DNA of 64,000 nucleotides from NCBI RefSeq assembly GCF_016545825.1, contig NC_052617.1:6902600-6966599 (forward strand). Direction: 5' to 3'. A program made the translations under genes and the position numbers. Position 1 is the stretch's first letter. Each line of letters opens with the position of its first letter. Shown here in pieces: positions 24,999 through 36,745 of this stretch. This stretch comes from Eucalyptus grandis (lineage: Eukaryota; Streptophyta; Magnoliopsida; Myrtales; Myrtaceae). The notes under the pieces are model-generated. The model was not told the origin of the DNA. It was given only the letters and a program-made list of their open reading frames with translations, and made no database searches.

Positions 24999-27466
24999 AT
25001 GTCGCTCGCGCCTTCGCTCCCTCGTCTCCGGACTCCGTTCCTCCATTCTTCTCCGCTCAAGCGCTCCCCCTCCCTGTCCGCCAAGCCCGCCGGAGCCCAC
25101 CGACGCTCCTCCCCGCCCCTTTCTTACCCGCGCATCAGAGCCGTCGATCTCGACCAGAACACCGTTCGTTTTTCCCACTGCCCTTTTCGTTCCCCGCTGC
25201 AGAAATGGCGTTTAATTCTTTTCTGGGTGTCCAGGTTGTGGCCATATCGGTGGGGCTCGTGAGCGTGGCCGTCGGTATCGGCGTTCCGGCGTTCTACGAG
25301 TCGCAGATTGATAATGCTGTGAGTGTTCTCTGCATCTCTAATATTCGATGTGTTTTGAACAAATTATGGAGTTCTTCGAGCTTTTTGATCGTGTGCTCAT
25401 TCGGGAGTTGAAAATTTGTGTTTCTTCTCAGGCCAAGAGGGATAACACGCAGCCGTGCTTTCCTTGCGATGGATCCGGCGCTCGTAAGCTATCTCGGACA
25501 CCCCCTTTTGACATAGTGTTGATTCTTGAGTGGTAGTGTCCTGATGCTTGAGGTTACTATTTAACATGTTTGAATTGATGAAGATTCTCGGGTCGTTCTG
25601 TACTCGTTGAATTGCATTGCTTTATGGCAGAACATTGAATAGTCTTGCATTCCTAATACGATCCGACTCGATAGATCCAGACACATGTCAGTGCTTAATC
25701 ATTTGTCTGTCTTAAGAAGTATAAAGTAGTTTGCATCGGCTGGATCATGAGCGAGCTGCTTACGTGATGGTAGTTTCTATTCGGCGAGGATTTTGCTTTC
25801 TTGTCGATTACCTTAAAATGGAACCCATTGAGATAAATTCAGAATGCACGCCTGTGCGGCATGATGAGTGCTATTGGATAATCTCCTTTTTTTTCTGGGG
25901 TGGCGGGGCTTAATTCCATCTTCATTAAAAGATGCTCTTATGAGCTTTCGGGAATTTGGAGCTGAACTCCACGCTAACTGCTTAAGTACATCGCTTTGCT
26001 TCACTCGAGCTAGAACCCCGGTGAACTCCAAAGTGATCTCTTTTTGCCTTCATAGGATCAACTGAGCACTTTAATGATGGTATGTGTATTTGCTGACTTT
26101 GAAAAATGAAGAAGATTCTCATTTCAAACATGACAGTGAAAATTGAACTCTAAGGAGTCCAAATATAAGCTTTAGCTGTGAAGCTGTCGGTGTTGTGGAT
26201 TTGCTGGGTACCTAATTCCGACTGATGCAACTCACGGTTTATTGTATATAGTTAAAGTCCAAATTTGATGTAACGTATTTTATTTCATTCCGTATTCTGA
26301 GAAAGTGTTGCCATCTCCAGAAAGGTGCAGATTCTGCACGGGCACCGGCACTGTGACTGTGGAACTTGGAGGGGACGAGAAGGAAGTGTCGCGCTGCATC
26401 AATTGCGATGGGGCTGGCTCTTTGACTTGCACCACATGTCAAGGATCTGGGATTCAACCCAGATACCTTGATCGCAGGTAAGCTTCTCTCAGCTGAATCT
26501 CTGTTTATTCTCTCATGGAGAAAAACTCCTGGATATTGATTTTAGACCGAAGCTTAAGCTATAGTCATCCACATAAGTTACTTGAAATAGGCAACGAAAC
26601 TGTCGGGCCTTATCATGACAGAAATTCAGACAACAACAGCAGGGATATACTGCATTATTGTACCCCCTTGTGAACCTCAAAGCGGGTACACTGATTCAGT
26701 CTTTATATCGGGACTTAAGATATCACACAAGTCCTAAGGTGCTCGTTTATCCTGAAAGAAAACGACATACATCCTACAAATGGATGATTCAATTACTTCA
26801 TTCAATTAATCATTGCTGATGTTGCACTTGGTTCCAGCACAAAACAAAACCTAGCTCAAAAAAGGATTTTATTAACGAGTTCCTCCAAGCAGTCATTAGT
26901 CATACTTAATAATGCTCATTTCCAATGAACTGATTGCACATAATACGAGAGAGACAGTGCGTTAGAAATGATAATTACTCTTTATTTGGATGTTGGGTCA
27001 CTTGTTAACAAAATCCTTCAAACAGTTGTTGGTCTTTGGCTAAGTGACTTACATGCACAAGAGAGAGAATTATTACTGTCCCGTGACAAATACTGAATGA
27101 TAAAAAAGGGGAATGCTTTCAAGCGCATCCCGGTGCAAACTAGCTGACTGAGCCTACGGCATCCTTACCACTTTCTGGATAGTGCTGCATCTTAGTTTGA
27201 TTCCCCTACCACGAGTAATTGCATGCTATGGTCTAGGTGACAAATCAACATCTGTCTGTATGCTGTGAATAAGCAGTTAAATCTTGTGTGGAAGGAGATG
27301 TAGGATATGAAGTTCTATCAGCCATGGAATGTTCACAGAACCATAATGCACATTTTCCATTAGTATCAGGACTGAATCTACAAATTGGTTGGCCTTATAA
27401 GGTTGGTGATGCTCATGTAATTCATATATATTTTGGGTGGACAGAGAGTTCAAAGACGATGATTGA
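24999..27466 (+). CDS. LQY1: LQY1, thylakoid DnaJ-type zinc-finger protein
   Basis: Five coding exons: 24,999-25,163, 25,235-25,318, 25,432-25,483, 26,321-26,477 and a tiny last exon 27,445-27,466 that codes only the end, EFKDDD and TGA. Together they encode 159 residues. The first exon is a Ser/Pro/Arg-rich chloroplast transit peptide. Exon 2 starts with one membrane span (VVAISVGLVSVAVGIGVPAF) and then FYESQIDNA. Four CxxCxGxG zinc-finger repeats follow: CFPCDGSG, CRFCTGTG, CINCDGAG and CTTCQGSG. The layout and the ending RYLDRREFKDDD match Arabidopsis LOW QUANTUM YIELD OF PSII 1 (At1g75690, about 154 residues). That protein is a thylakoid protein with disulfide isomerase activity that helps repair photodamaged photosystem II. 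The last exon is easy to miss because of its size. Confidence 0.96.
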
Positions 27467-28392
27467 AGCCCTTACAATGGTAGCAGCAGCAGCAGTACGG
27501 ATGTGGCTTGAAGACTCACGAACAGTTACTTGGGAAATCATAGACAGAGCACCACGTTTTTGGAGACCAATTGCATTATTGTTTGATTGTGTTTGTTATC
27601 TCTGCTAATGTTGTAATCACAAATTCGCAATTCAAAACTAAAGTGAGTCAGCTTTCTCTGTTCTTCTCGTGTACATCCCTCTCCCCGTTAAGAGACTTGG
27701 CCATTGGGAATAAGAAATTGCCAACTATATTCACTGTAGAGGGTAGTGCAGTATAGCGTAGTGTTGTTGCGGATGTGCGACATATAACATATCAGTGAAA
27801 CCCAACTAGTATAAGGTTAGCAGACAAGATTTAATAAGAACCAAGAACCCTCTCAATGGGTAGCTTGAATCCACTAAATATGAGTACACAAAAAAAGTGA
27901 GTTTTTGGACCCATTCCAACACATTTAAGCTTGGGCAAGCCGTCCTCTTCTTTCAAGCCAAGTCAGCTCAAATTAAAATCCTAAGTTCATCTCAGCTTGG
28001 GCAAACCGTTCTCTTCTTTCAAGCCAAGTCAGCTCACATTAAAATCCTAAGTTCATCTCAACAGCAGGTTTCTCTTTTTCCTCTCTGATAGCTACTAAAA
28101 CCCTACAAAGTCTCCTATAGATACCATAACCAGCCACCTGACTCACTGAACAAAGCACACAAAAGCATCATTACAATTCTCTTCTCTTGTGAGCCCACAA
28201 GCAACAAACCACATCGGCAAACTTGGCAACCCTAGTAGCTAACTTTGTAGCCCTTCTGTTGATGTCCCATGCCGCCTTGGCCCACCGGACCATACTAACC
28301 ATAGTCGAGATTGATGATGACGGAGAGGAGCAAAAGTGGAAGCTACCACGAGCAGCTTCCGATGCAAGGCCTTGAGCAGTGTGAGCATGAAC

Positions 28393-28423
<31 letters not shown>

Positions 28424-28680
28424 GAATTAGAGACGAGATCATTCAAGGTTTTCCTTTTTCTGTTTTTTTTTTTTTTTTCCTTATAAGACATTTCTCTTCT
28501 GTAGCCTGGAAATAAATAAAAAGACAATCAAAAAATAATTTTTTTGCTAAATAAATAAAAATTTAAAATTTAAAATATAGCAAAAATACAAATAAGAACA
28601 ATAATAAAAGAGCATGAACATGTAAATAAAGGACCATGAAAATAAAAATAAAAAAGAATTATGAAAAAGAAAAAGAGTTT
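27467..28680. other. Intergenic stretch after LQY1
   Basis: LQY1 trailer, then the dispersed and tandem repeats listed separately. An A run (28,394-28,421) and a T run near 28,464 follow, inside AT-rich DNA. The minus-strand open frames at 28,171-28,527 are created by the homopolymers. Confidence 0.5.
27816..28115 (+). repeat. Dispersed repeat copy 1, with internal 66-bp duplication
   Basis: This stretch is similar to 46,308-46,480 and its end (GCAGGTTTCTCTTTTTCCTC) to 46,829-46,870. Within it, 27,928-27,993 and 27,994-28,059 are a tandem duplication of a 66-bp unit beginning AGCTTGGGCAA. The other locus has the unit once. Confidence 0.75.
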
Positions 28681-29054
28681 CCAAAAATACAATGGCATGG
28701 ATTGAGTTCTTAAGTCAAGCCCATTTCACACAATTCAAATTTCAGCCCAAAAAAATTAAGTCATGATCTATTTATTCTAAACCAAGCCTAACTCCAAAAC
28801 TATCCCAAGCCCATCTTATATTATATCCAGCCCATTATTTTTTCCGCCCTTTCTATTTCATCTTCTTCCCCATGAGGTTCATCTTCCTTTGAACCTACCA
28901 GAATTCCTTTCTCTGACCATTGACTTTTTCTGCCAATGTTGGCAATTGACATCACCAATTTGATGCCCTAGCTATCGGCAAATAACAACCGTCATCACAC
29001 GATCGTCAATAGCCTATTACAATCTCGATTCCTACTATTTAAAACAACACTATA

Positions 29055-31573
29055 TGTGACATCCCGATTTTTCTCAAGTTTATTTTCATCAATTGAGTCG
29101 GCATTATCTCATGTGCATATAGCTCGTTTCTCGAGTTGGCCACTCACAGAACTAGTTTATTGAGCGAGTAATTAAGGAATTTTACCGCGTCGGACTTGGG
29201 GACCGATCACCATCGGGTCGGATGCAAGAAAAATTTCCCAAAAGCTACTCAGTGGATTAGGCGCGCTAAAATCGCACCCGTGAAATTAACCGTGAAATTG
29301 AAATTGAATTACGAAATTTGAAAGTCAAAGGGTGTTGCAAATCTTATTAGGAACCTTGGATTAATTTATGGACTTTAATTTGGATTTGATTAGAAGAGAA
29401 TTGACGGAAATTGAAATAATTAAATGTGCAAGAGCTTGGACCCGGCGGAAAATGAATTGGACCTGTGGAAGATGTTGTGAGGATTTGAGTTAGTGGAAAG
29501 TGACATCAGCGAGTGATGTCATGGTGGGCCAAATTAAGGAGAGCTTGACAAGTGTCACAAGCCAATTGGCTCACCAAAGTGGGGGTGTCCCATCCACTTC
29601 ATCTTCAACCTCTAGCACCTTGGGAAGGGGAATTCGAAATTGGAGGAGAGAGAGAGAAGGGTGCGTGAGAAAAACCAGCGGAACCGCCGAGCTCCGTCCG
29701 CCCTTCGTCGCGTCTTCGCCGCCGCCGTCGCACGCCGTCGCCGTTCGCCGCTCGTCCGCGTGTGAGGCCCCGGGTGCGAGTTCGTCGCGTCTCCGTCGCC
29801 GTCGTCTCCTCGCCCGAGCTGCTGGTCGCCGTACGTCGCCCGCCCGTCGCCGCCGACCGTCCGTTCAAGCCTCCGCCGGTTGCTGCTTAAGCTGTCGCCG
29901 GTTCTCCTCTGCCGTTCTCCACTCGTTCAGCCACCGTTCCGTCCCCTTCCAAGCTTGGTTAGTTGCTGGAAAAACCAGCAAGAACCAGCTCCTTTTAAGC
30001 TCGGTTTGGTCCCCTTCTAGTGCTCATTTGGTCTTGATCCGTGTAGGTTTGTCGTCGGCGTCGTCGTGCTCTTCGCCGGAAACCCGTCGGAAAGCGATTC
30101 CGGTGAGTTTACCTCACTAATCCGCGATTAGCGAGATAATGATGCCCTAAGTATGTTTAGCTTAAGTTAATTGAGATTAGATGGATAGATTGGCTTAATT
30201 AGTTGTGGTTTATATTAAGGTGATTATTTAAGGTAAATGGTGTTTAGTTTAATGGTTAAGTATGTTTATTTTTAAAATAAACATTGATGTGACTTAACGG
30301 AGTTTATTTATGATTTAAATAAATGCTTCGAAATTGTTGGATTATTTAATAATATATATTTTTACGAAATTAATTAAAATATTATTTTTATAATTAAAAA
30401 AAAAAAAAAGAAAATTTATTTTTGGCCCTAGTTCTTTCGAGAATTTCGTGCCGATCATTCTTGTCTTGTAGAATTTGAAATTGATGATTGGTTGTGGCGA
30501 ATTGAATGTGATTTCGATTTATGAGGATTCTTTATAAAATCCTAAATGTGGAAATTGAGGAGCGGTTGACCGTGATATGCCACCCGATAAAGGTCGCGCC
30601 GTGGCCGTTATATGCCACCTATTAGAGGTCGCGCCCAATGGGGCCGTGATATGCCACCTGATAAAGGTCGCGCCTGGTGGGGCCGTTATATGCCACCTAT
30701 TAGAGGTCGCGCCCAATGGGGCCGTGATATGCCACCTGATAAAGGTCGCGCCCAGTGGGGCCGTGATATGCCACCTATTAGAGGTCGCGCCCAGTGGGGC
30801 CGTGATATGCCACCTACTAGAGGTCGCGCCCAATGGGGCCGTGGTGCCACTGTTAAAGGTCGCGCCGAGTGGGGCCGTGATGCCCCGATTCAAATTTTGC
30901 CGAGTAGGGCCGTGACTGAGAGCAATGATTGATTTGCTAGAATGACATGTAATCGGCTGAGTCGATTGATTGCTGAGACGATCCAAGTGGTTGAATCGTT
31001 TTGATGATGTGATTGTACCATGGTTGGTAGGTTATCATAATTGTACGTGGTTGAATTATATAAATTGTGCTAACCTGCAGATGAGGGCTAAGCCGAGGTA
31101 AGTCTTCTATGTGTTGTGGCTAAGCTACTGGGCGTATTTACTTTCTAATAGGGGTTTAGGAGGGGTGAACTTGCTGAGACAAAGTCTCATCCCGTTGGGG
31201 AAAAATTACACAGGCCGACCGTAGATGGCGGTATCCCTGGAGATGGATGGCATGCGACGAGAGGTGGACCAGGCGATAGAGAGTGCTCTTGACCCCTTTT
31301 TGATGCACATAGACCCTGACCCATTTTTGGTGCATAGTCTCTGGATCCCGTTGATGTTCGTAAACCTTGTAATGATGATGATGTTTGAAATTATGGTGTT
31401 TGATTTTGAATTGATGTTCCTGCTATCCTATCCCGTATGCTTTTGTAAGGGGTTTCTTAGTACGTTAAAACTTGCGCATTAAAAGTAAATTGGGGTCGGC
31501 GACACTACCAGGAATGTCGCATTTCCATGACCATGGCGGGTTGTTCACGTGTCTCGGGGTTCGGGGCGTGACA
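29055..31573 (+). mobile_element. Probable solo LTR (long Gypsy-type), 2.5 kb
   Basis: The element starts TGTGACATCCCG, ends GGGGCGTGACA and is flanked by a 5-bp duplication CTATA at 29,050-29,054 and 31,574-31,578. Copy B of the surrounding repeat lacks it, giving an empty site near 39,833. There is no integrase, reverse transcriptase or internal primer-binding site, so a solo LTR is the simplest reading. A non-autonomous element without coding capacity is possible. Inside are a GC-rich stretch at 29,640-29,900 and a 39-bp minisatellite. The open frame at 29,500-30,120 is low-complexity Ser/Arg and unlikely to be a protein. The superfamily name is an inference from length and ends. Confidence 0.85.
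30571..30885 (+). repeat. 39-bp minisatellite inside the LTR
   Basis: About eight units contain ATATGCCACCT, then AGGTCGCGCC and GGGGCCGT. Units differ in a GATAAA/ATTAGA segment that tends to alternate. As 39 is divisible by three, frames stay open across the array on both strands. Confidence 0.93.
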
Positions 31574-33935
31574 CTATAGGTAGCCATCACTAAACTTCGC
31601 TTTCTTTAGCAATCATTATCCTAGTGAAATCAAACAAACACGCATATGCATAATGAAATAGGAAATTGACTACAATTCTCAGACGAGGTATACGATAGCC
31701 ATCACCGAAGTTCACTTTCTAGCAACTACCGAAATCAAACAAACACAAAAATGCATAATGACACTTTAACTAAAAATTGTTCATTACAAGTCAACATTAG
31801 TTTCGCAAGGTTTATCCAAAATCTCATCAATTGAATTTGGTATACTACTAATTCCTAATGAAATAGAGAAGGAACATAGTAATGAAGAAAGAGACGGTAC
31901 TTGATTTAGATTGAATTCACTGGCTTCTCCATTCAGTTGGGAAAAATTTCGATGACTAGTGTAGCCAACAATGACAAATTGGAACAATTTAGGAATCGAT
32001 TAGTTAAGAATTTGAAAAGACTTTTTACTCGATGATTTCCCTTCTCAACACTCTCCTCTTGTTTTCCTTTCTTCTCCCATTTTCCCTCCTTCTCAACCCT
32101 ATCCCCGTCAGCCAACAAATTCTGCTTCTCCCAAACAAAATCTGGCCAAGTTAATAATGTTCTAGAAATCTCGGAGGTTGTCTTCAATCTCATGCCTGTG
32201 ATGCCAATTTTCGTCACTTTTGCCTGTTAAATAAGGTTGTGTTTGGTCGACCTTAGGGTGGATGTAGTTTAACTTTGCAAATGGGTTTTGGGTGTAATGC
32301 AAATGCTAAAAACCAAAACGCTTTGGGGCAATGTAAATTGTGTTTGATGAAAACTCTTTATAAAGGAATTTCGAGTTCAAATAGTGTTGGGCAAAAAAAA
32401 ACTTTTGCAATGGGCTCTAGATATGTTTTTTATTTTATTTATAAAAAAAAAAAAAAAAACCTCGAACCCTTCACTAGCTCTACCATGACAAGCATATAGC
32501 AGATTTCCAAGTCTTTTTTCAATTAGAAAAGTAAATATTCTTTTCAAGATCAAATATATTGATAAGCTTAGACCAAGCCAATGGCATATTAAAAAGTAGC
32601 ATACTAATCACAATGCACCTAGGTTGATCTAAACACATTATACACAACATTGTTCTAATGGGCCATCAAACCCATCTATTCCCATCATTTCATGGTTGAC
32701 GGGCTCTAATTGTTCTCATTGAGACAGAGATCACTTGGCAGAATTAAGCTTAGCAATTTCCTTATGCTCATAAGAACATGAGCCAATAAACTTGCCATCT
32801 ACGCAGACACTAGCTATATTAGTTGAACCTTTCTTCCCTTAGCTTATCTCTAAGTTCTTTCCCTGCTTTTGACAAACCTTAAATAGCATTGTGATCAATT
32901 GAGGCTCCTGCTGCAATTCTTCAAAGCCAACAATAGGCTCCAGTAAACCTCTGAAGATCTAAATACATACCAAATAAATTTGTTTAAAAGACAACAATGA
33001 TAACAAAATAGATAAATTGAAGATCAAAATAAAGGAGTAAAGAGGGAATTTGTTGTGACACCCCAAACCCCCCCTAGGATCGCCACAGGCACCTGACGTT
33101 ACACCTAATGGAACACTAGCTACATCTCTCAGAAGAAGCGTCATAAATCATAGGCACACATTTTTTTTTTTTAGGAAACGGTCACAGCGCGACTCATTAG
33201 CAGAAGCAAAATATAACATCGCCATCTCTCCCTCCAACAACCATGAAACAATTGCACACCACTAATCATCATGAGAAAAGACAAAGCCACGACACTTTAT
33301 GTACATATTTTCAAGATGGGTTTCCTTGGGTCGGTACATCAAAAGAAAGGCCAGGACATGAAGCCACACTCGGCCATAACCCAAAAAGAAACACTCGACC
33401 CACTACGACTAACGTGCAAGATTCCCCATCACTAGTGTCGGCTAACCATCCCAAAAAGTTTCAGCTCCTACTTGACACGCACGGGCCCTCACACCCATCC
33501 CGGTGCATCAGGCGGTGGCGGCGGCAACATCCCACGCATCGCTCCGTCTCGACGAACGTGGACGGATATAAACTCCTGAATGACATGGCCCCCAGCCAAG
33601 CCCACATCGTACATCACTAAGGCGCGCACTCGAATAAAAGTCAGTCTAGGAATGGTGGGATAGTCGATCTCCACACACTCGACCTCTACATCTGAAGAAA
33701 TGCCGTAAAATATGCCCCGCGTGATAGTAGGGAGCGGCATCCTGCTAATCTGAAATGTTGGTCCCCAAATGGGTGAGAACAACCACTCGGCAAGTAAAGG
33801 AATCCAATAACCACTCAATGCATCATACAATACAATCACAACATCATACATGTCATTCATGCATCCAAGCATACTTACCTTGAAGCCATGCATATACCAT
33901 CATACATATCCATCACAATCATAACACATACATGT

Positions 33936-34112
33936 CATCATGCCACAGGTGATCATCATCATGTCATATATGCAAGTCATCATGCCATAGGTGATCATCA
34001 TCATATCATATATACAAGTCATCATGCCATAGGTGATCATCATCATATCATGTCATATATGCATATCATCATGCCATAGGTGATCATCATCATATCATGT
34101 CATATATGCATG
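33936..34112 (+). repeat. 42-47 bp tandem array
   Basis: Four units start at 33,936, 33,978, 34,020 and 34,067, each with CATCATGCCA(C/T)AGGTGATCA. The open frame at 33,888-34,079, full of His and Asp, is a product of this array. Confidence 0.92.
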
Positions 34113-34286
34113 ATTCAATTTCTACTTTTAATTTTCAATTCGATCACCACATCACTCTTTCTCGGGATCGTCAATTTTATCTCATACTTTTCACTCGCAC
34201 CACATCCTGGCATCGCGAGAAAACCTCCGGCATTCAGCCATTTAAGGCCACCGGGCATCCAGCACCCCCACATTCCGGGCATCTCG

Positions 34287-34594
34287 CATCCCAACTGGCA
34301 TCACGAGACATCCCCTTGGGCAAAGACCTCTGAGGCTTCCGGCACCCAACCATTCCGGGCATCCTGATACTCCCAGGGCCATCCGGCCATGTATCTCTAT
34401 ACATTCCGGGCATCCGGCACCCCCCATTCCGAGCATCTCGCATCCCAACTGGCATCACGAGGCATCCCTCGGGCAAAGACCTCCGAGGCTTCCGGCACCC
34501 AACCATTCCGGGCATCCTGATACTCCCGGGGCCATCCGGCCATGTATCTCTATACATTCCAAGCATCCGGCACCCCCATCCCGGGCATCCTGAT
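34287..34594 (+). repeat. 154-bp tandem repeat, two copies
   Basis: Copies start at 34,287 and 34,441 (CATCCCAACTGGCATCACGA). They contain many CCGGGCATC sub-motifs. The minus-strand open frame at 34,234-34,635 is a shadow of this repeat. Confidence 0.92.
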
Positions 34595-34761
34595 ACTCCC
34601 AGGGCATTATCATCCGCCACAAACAGTTTCCTCATTTATCATTATTCATGTTTACCAATTTAGGTCTCAACTCAGCATGTCACATGATGTAATGGCAACA
34701 AAATCACTTTCATCCTTTGATTTATACATGTATCATCAGTCATCATCATACATGCAGCAAG

Positions 34762-36745
34762 TAGGGGTGTCAGGAACCGAACCGAAAACCGAACCGAACC
34801 GAAAAAATCGGTTTTTTCGGTCCGGTTTTCAGTTCGGTTCTTATTAAAAACCGAAATCTCTTTTATCGATTCGGTTTTTATCGGTTAACCGAACCGAACC
34901 GAACCATGAACCGATAAAATCTCTTTTATCGGTTCAGTTTATTCTCTCCCGTCCCGACTCTAGGTTTTATTCTCTCTCGACTCTAGCCCTCTCCTCTTGT
35001 CTCATGTCTCCTCTTGGTCGGCTTGGAGGTGCAACGCACGACGGCGGCAAGGACGGCGACTGCGACGGCGACGGCAACCGATTGAGGGACAGAGCCCCTC
35101 TTCCTTCTGCGATGGCGCGCGCTCTACTCTGGACTAGGGGGCGGCCAAAGTCTCTCCTTCGTCACTTTACACGCTGTTTGGCTAAGACCAGAAAAAGAAC
35201 CACGGTCCGAAGCAAATTTCTCGTCGTTTTATCCTTATACACCCCAGGAGACAAAAACCTCCTCCTCCTCATCTTCTGCTACATTGGGAAACCGTAGCGC
35301 TACCCCTCTCTCTCTCTTTATCTCGTTAAGGTGACTACTTTTCTCTCGAATCTTGGTTGATGGTGATTCTCGCGTGCAATTCGTGTGCATTGGGTGTGTC
35401 AGAGGGTCGTCAGGTTGATGAATTTTGTGGTGGAGTTCGGCTTGACATTCGGCTGGACTGATCGGATGAATTGGGCTCTACTTTCGTTTTGTAAAAATTG
35501 CTTTTTGGTCCCCTGGGCGGGAGTTGATTTTGGAATTATGGGATTTGAGTATGCTGGCTATGCTTGTGGTTTCATCCGGTGTCGATGATCTCTTGCTTGG
35601 TCGATTCTAGTGTGGGAAGCGAAAAGGGTTGGTTTTTCTCGTTATTGATTTCAGGGTAGTGTATGGTGTCTGTAAATTGAGTTGCTGAGCGAAACTTCAG
35701 TTGGGTTTTGCGTGTTTTATTTATTACGGCCGTCGAAATATTGCCTTGATTCTTTCATCTCAGCTAAAATGGCTGATTGAGATGCTAGATTATCTATATA
35801 GCAGCTTTTAATGTTGTAATTGTTTTTCCCCTAGTGGAAAGAGCCATAATTGAGCTTTAAGTTCTAGATATTGCGGAGTAGGTCGTGAATCAAGAATATG
35901 TTTTTCTGGTCATGCTAGTCTTTAGTGATTTCAAGGACAATCATATTAGTTTACTCGTTAAACAAAGAACCGAGACATTGAGTTTTCTCCGAATATATCC
36001 ATGATGTTTGTGCAGCTACACTTTGGCGATAGTGGAGCGCCAAATCAACTGGAAATTGATCACCGCATGCTGCACACCAGTGCTTGATGAAATTCCCAAG
36101 AAGGGTCTTGCTGTTCTTTGTGGTGGAGAGCTTCCTTACTCATTTGGTTTGGTCCCCGTCTTCTTAGCAGGGAATTCAACGATGGGTCTTGTGGTTTCTG
36201 CATCGAGATAATTCTTTTTATCTTCGTAGTTGGTTGAAATGATAACCCAAGTGAAGCTATTTATCCCACATGCTCTTTTCACTTTTCCCTCGTTGAACTT
36301 TTTGGGTGTTCCCCTTTTGAACACCTTTTGCTTTCTTATGCTCTGATATCATGCTTCGGAAAGATGTCGATCGACATGCCTTTTTCATCTTCTATGATTA
36401 TGATGGAGAAGAAAAGCATGAAGGTCTTCTCTCTTCAAATTAAAAATCGAGGTTTCTATGTTGAGCTGGACTCTGGTTGAATCTAAGAAAAAGTTGGTGC
36501 TGTGAAATGTTGAGGCAAGTTATCAATATTTTGAGTTTACAGAAAAAAAAAAAAAAAAAAAAAAACTGAAAACCGAAAACCGAAGACCAAAAGTTGAAAA
36601 TTGAAAAACCGAACCGAACCGAAATGAAATTTCGATTCGGTTCGTAACCGAACGATTTCGGTTTGGTTCGAAGAATTTTTCTATCGGTTCGGTTCGGTTC
36701 GGTTTTCAAAAAAAATCGAACCGAACCGAACTGTTTACACCCCTA
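34762..36745. mobile_element. Non-autonomous hAT-type DNA transposon, 1.98 kb
   Basis: The terminal inverted repeats read TAGGGGTGT at both ends. The 8-bp target duplication GCAGCAAG lies at 34,754-34,761 and 36,746-36,753, diagnostic of hAT insertion. Beneath the termini are dense GAACC/GGTTC repeats, forward on one side and inverted on the other. There is no transposase. The middle (about 34,940-36,350) looks like captured host DNA: a GC-rich leader with an ATG at 35,004, a CT-rich end, a donor-like GGTGACTAC at 35,330, and a later acceptor-like TTTGTGCAG before 36,016. The open frames 35,004-35,297 and 36,008-36,211 are not recognisable proteins. Confidence 0.9.

Larger units (their letters stand above)
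28685..32430 (+). repeat. Dispersed core repeat, copy A (interrupted by solo LTR)
   Basis: Sequence at about 28,685-29,054 and 31,579-32,430 is colinear with 39,462-40,651 (copy B). Examples of shared wording are GATCTATTTATTCTAAACCA, CACGCATATGCATAATGAAA and TTTAACTTTGCAAATG. The gap between the two halves of copy A is the LTR insertion. The nature of the core element is unknown. It has no evident coding capacity. Confidence 0.85.

Noticed and set aside
27288..27608. 106-codon + frame
   Set aside because: It lies across the last LQY1 intron and exon in a different frame. The LQY1 ending in the other frame is recognisable.
29500..30120. 206-codon + frame
   Set aside because: It lies wholly inside the LTR and is Ser/Arg/Pro low-complexity arising from GC-rich CGTCGC-type sequence. 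The ends of the LTR explain its presence.
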